A stretch of DNA of 14,476 bases from Candidatus Omnitrophota bacterium. Lineage in GTDB: Bacteria; Omnitrophota; Gorgyraeia; 1-14-0-20-64-10; JACQQZ01. The notes beneath the pieces were generated by a model. That model ran no database searches and had not been told where the DNA came from. It was given only the letters and a program-made list of their open reading frames with translations. Both the position numbers and the translations under genes were made by a program. The stretch is taken from contig JACQRF010000143.1 in assembly GCA_016206635.1 (NCBI GenBank), forward strand, positions 1-14,476. Reading direction: 5' to 3'. Shown in pieces: positions 12,557-14,476 of this stretch. Numbering within the stretch: the stretch's first letter is position 1; each line of letters opens with the position of its first letter.

Positions 12557-13580
12557 GATGGATCACGGCCAAGAGCTCCTTTCGCAGCGATTCCTGGTTC
12601 GACTTGCTGCCGATGGCGTACCGGAAGTTGACGGGCCGGATGTCGGCCGCCGGCTCCACCGAGCGGATGGTGTCGGCGAACTCCTCCAGGGAGTACCGTT
12701 GGCTGCCGTAGCTGACGACTACCACCCGGAACTTCCGGGTCGCCTCGAGCAACCGCGCGAGGAGCTCCTTGGCTTTCTCGGAGTTGAAGGGGCTGGCCTC
12801 GAATGGCCGGACCTGCTGCTCAAGCACTTGGTCCAGCACCTCGTAGAACTTCTCGTACGCCTGCGCGCCGGCGTACGGCGGGTCGAGGTAGCAGATGTCC
12901 CCCTCGGCCTGCGCCAGGAAGTCGAACACGTCCCGCTGGTGCGCCTCGTTCCGGTGGCCGTTGGGGAAGACCCCCTTGTTGATCTGCTCCGCCACCGCCT
13001 CCAGGATCCGCAGCGGATGCATGCAGGTGTACGGCACCTTCTTCGTGCGGGACATCCCCAGCCGATGGAATGCCTCGTCCTCGATCCACTGGTAGTAGTT
13101 GACCGAATGGATCTGGCTGTACGGAGTCACCGCGAACATGTAGCGGATGAGCAGCAGCCGCAGGAGCTGCCGTTTCGTGGCGTGCTCCACCGTGGCCGTG
13201 ACAGACAGCGCGCCGTCAATGAACCGGGCGTGCTTCACCATGAACATCGAGGGCACAAAGTGCTCCTCGACGAACCGGCTCCCGTTAGGGCCGACGGCGA
13301 AGAGCCGATGGATGTCCTCCTGACAAATCGTCACCCGGTCGTTGGCGATGAGCGCGTCGATCACGATCTTGCTCCGCTCCGCCAGGTCGTTGGCGAGCAC
13401 CCGCATCCCCTGCGCCTTGGCGTAGAGCGACACGGCCCCGCCGCCGCAGAAACCGTCCACCAGCGTCGTGTTCTGCCAGCGGTCCCGCGGGATGAACTGT
13501 GAGAGCTCCCGGAAGATCGCCGGGCAGAGCTGCCGCTTGCCCCCGAAGTAGGAGGGCAGCGCCTTAAACCGGCTCCACAT
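12549..13580 (-). CDS. DNA adenine N6-methyltransferase, D12 (Dam/M.DpnII) class (343 aa)
   Basis: The enzyme transfers a methyl group from S-adenosylmethionine to adenine N6 in DNA. Motifs appear in the order expected for this class: motif X SYFGGKR (10-16), motif I VDGFCGGGAVSLYA (41-54), an acidic strand end VLANDLAERS (61-70), and the catalytic DPPY at 233-236 within CYLDPPYAGAQAYEKFY. The region between (about 110-225) is large and probably holds the target recognition domain, with several Tyr/His-rich helices. No restriction endonuclease is adjacent, so this is an orphan methylase. Phages use such enzymes to protect DNA from host restriction or to tune packaging and expression. It overlaps the zinc-ribbon gene by 17 nt and the ParB-like gene by 8 nt. 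Recognition site not predictable by eye; GATC is common for the class. Confidence 0.93.
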   Translation of the reverse strand: MWSRFKALPSYFGGKRQLCPAIFRELSQFIPRDRWQNTTLVDGFCGGGAVSLYAKAQGMRVLANDLAERSKIVIDALIANDRVTICQEDIHRLFAVGPNGSRFVEEHFVPSMFMVKHARFIDGALSVTATVEHATKRQLLRLLLIRYMFAVTPYSQIHSVNYYQWIEDEAFHRLGMSRTKKVPYTCMHPLRILEAVAEQINKGVFPNGHRNEAHQRDVFDFLAQAEGDICYLDPPYAGAQAYEKFYEVLDQVLEQQVRPFEASPFNSEKAKELLARLLEATRKFRVVVVSYGSQRYSLEEFADTIRSVEPAADIRPVNFRYAIGSKSNQESLRKELLAVIHHG

Positions 13581-13950
13581 CCGATGCCTTGAGCCGCGTC
13601 AGGAGCGCCTCGACCTCGGCGAGCTCGCGGCGGTGCTCCTCCTCGCTGATCAGCCCGACGTACCGGGCCGTTTTGAGCAGGAGCTTCTGATACTCGCAGA
13701 CCCTGATCAATGCTTCGTCCTGTATCGAGTGCACGTCTGCCTCCGTTTCGACGGTCCCTTTCACCCAGCGAAACCTGCCTCGCGCTGTCTGCGGCAAGCC
13801 GCCTCGAGCGATCAGGTCCAGCGTGTAGTGGTCGCGCTCGCCGCACGTCTCGCACGTGAGCTGCCGGGCTTCGTAGACGCCGCCACCGACGGCGACGAGC
13901 TGGATCCGCACCGTATCTGACCGGCATCCCTGGCACTGCCAGTGGCCCAT
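13564..13950 (-). CDS. Zinc-ribbon-like small protein (128 aa)
   Basis: The ATG at 13950 overlaps the previous stop by one base (TGATG). The N-terminal ~37 residues carry two CxxC pairs (Cys6/Cys9 and Cys33/Cys36) separated by a short strand-rich stretch, a treble/ribbon zinc-binding layout. Next comes GERDHYTLDLIARGG, then a basic stretch (TARGRFRWVKGT) and a C-terminal helical coil of about 40 residues (EEEHRRELAEVEALLTRLKA). Proteins like this in phage early or middle regions often bind nucleic acid or RNA polymerase. I cannot name a family. It sits directly upstream of the adenine methyltransferase, with which it is likely co-translated. Confidence 0.68.
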   Translation of the reverse strand: MGHWQCQGCRSDTVRIQLVAVGGGVYEARQLTCETCGERDHYTLDLIARGGLPQTARGRFRWVKGTVETEADVHSIQDEALIRVCEYQKLLLKTARYVGLISEEEHRRELAEVEALLTRLKASDVEPV

Positions 13951-14096
13951 CACCGCATCCCCAGCACCGCGACCCCGATGAGCGCGGCCCCCAACCAGCA
14001 GAGCGCCTTCGGCCACGCCCCATCGAGGGCGTAGAGGGCCGCGGCGAGAGCGTACTGGGCCACCAGCGCCAGCGCGAACCAGTCGCCCGGCTTCAT
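13950..14096 (-). CDS. Small two-helix membrane protein (48 aa)
   Basis: The ATG at 14096 shares ATGA with the stop of the winged-helix gene, and its own stop overlaps the zinc-ribbon start, so it is well supported as a coupled gene despite its size. Residues 6-24 (WFALALVAQYALAAALYAL) and 28-47 (WPKALCWLGAALIGVAVLGM) are two hydrophobic helices joined by a short DGAW turn. This D-W, then Y/G-W-P-K-A, then W-x-G-A pattern is common in very small phage membrane proteins of unknown function. A longer open frame upstream exists but would overlap the previous gene and looks like shadow. Confidence 0.7.
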   Translation of the reverse strand: MKPGDWFALALVAQYALAAALYALDGAWPKALCWLGAALIGVAVLGMR

Positions 14097-14386
14097 GCGA
14101 ACCCCTCGAACTCCAGCTGCGCGCCTTGGACGCGGCCCCAGACGCAGGAGCGCTTGCCGGTCCACCGGTCCGGACGCTTGCCGACGAGCGCCACGACCCC
14201 GGCGCTCCTGAGCTCGAACACGCGCGGGGTCACGCAGTTGATCGGCCAACGCAGCTCATGGGCCAACTCGTTGTTGGTGATCCCGCCGGGGCTGCGTTCG
14301 ATCACCTCCAGGACTTTCAGTTGCCGGGGCCCCAGTCCATCCCGGACGTCCCGGTACGCCGCCCGGGAGGTTTGTGCGACGCCCAT
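14093..14386 (-). CDS. Winged helix-turn-helix DNA-binding protein (97 aa)
   Basis: An ATG at 14386 follows a GAGGGG stretch. The fold is a compact winged HTH: GPRQLKVLEVIERSPGG (helix 1), TNNELAHELRWPINCVTPRV (helices 2-3, the recognition region) and FELRSAGVVALVGKRPDR (wing), then TGKRSCVWGRVQ. The pattern of helix, N-E-L-A, W-x-x-N-x-x-T-P-R-x-x-E-L and a GKR wing closely matches a small family of phage and prophage wHTH proteins I recognise by pattern. It may act as a transcription or replication regulator. It is coupled to the small membrane protein gene downstream. Confidence 0.75.
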   Translation of the reverse strand: MGVAQTSRAAYRDVRDGLGPRQLKVLEVIERSPGGITNNELAHELRWPINCVTPRVFELRSAGVVALVGKRPDRWTGKRSCVWGRVQGAQLEFEGFA

Positions 14387-14398
14387 CGGTCCATCCCC

Positions 14399-14476
14399 TC
14401 ACGTTTTGACGGGGACCCGCTCCCGGTGGTACGTCTCGACCGCCTTGAGCGCGTAGGCGTACAGGTTCCGGACGTC
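14399..14476 (-). CDS. C-terminal end of an unidentified gene (25 residues visible)
   Basis: The frame is open from the window edge to a TGA at 14401-14399, giving the visible end DVRNLYAYALKAVETYHRER followed by VPVKT. It is helical and ends in a basic tail. It stops 12 nt before the winged-helix gene start, in the same direction and with the same tight packing as the genes below, which supports it as real coding sequence. Nothing about function can be said from 25 residues. Confidence 0.5.
   Translation of the reverse strand, partial: DVRNLYAYALKAVETYHRERVPVKT

Noticed and set aside
11618..12631. A plus-strand open frame of 337 codons opposite the ParB-like and small terminase genes
   Set aside because: Leucine/arginine-rich mirror translation spanning three minus-strand genes. 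Not credible as coding.
1..14476. CRISPR array, tRNA, integrase, attachment site or insertion sequence
   Set aside because: Reading through the window I saw no regularly spaced repeats, no tRNA-like cloverleaf, no recombinase or transposase motifs and no gene-free stretch longer than about 20 bases where such elements could sit.

Overview
The window is a GC-rich (about two thirds G+C by eye) piece of a tailed-phage genome or prophage. It carries the packaging, head and front-of-tail module of a siphovirus-like Caudoviricetes. Every supported gene lies on the minus strand, so transcription runs from position 14476 towards 1. Most junctions overlap or nearly touch, which points to one long translationally coupled operon. 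No host gene, integrase, tRNA or attachment site is visible, so I cannot tell virus from prophage or name the host beyond a high-GC bacterium. Both ends of the window cut through genes.

In transcription order the layout is as follows. (1) 14476-13564: small accessory genes, namely the end of an unidentified gene, a winged-helix DNA-binding protein, a 48-residue two-helix membrane protein and a two-CxxC zinc-ribbon protein. (2) 13580-11888: a D12-class DNA adenine methyltransferase followed by a ParB/Srx-fold protein. (3) 11881-9937: terminase small and large subunits. (4) 9967-4780: portal, SPP1 gp7/Mu gpF-like head protein, a small XRE-type HTH protein, then one 862-residue polyprotein that joins prohead protease, a helical scaffold-like segment and the major capsid protein. 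(5) 4763-2759: head-tail adaptor, a small beta-rich structural protein, an HK97 gp10-like protein and a tail-terminator-like protein. (6) 2748-1: tail tube, a DUF5659-like protein, a tail assembly chaperone pair joined by a predicted -1 ribosomal frameshift, and the start of the tape measure protein. No sheath gene lies between the tail tube and the chaperones, which favours a non-contractile tail.

The most notable items are: a textbook-quality frameshift signal (A AAA AAC, 9-nt spacer, 9-bp hairpin) between the tail chaperone reading frames; the protease-scaffold-capsid fusion with a possible internal start for the scaffold-capsid part; a roughly 70-residue beta-type domain inserted in the capsid domain; and a regulator-like XRE gene wedged with overlaps between two head genes.
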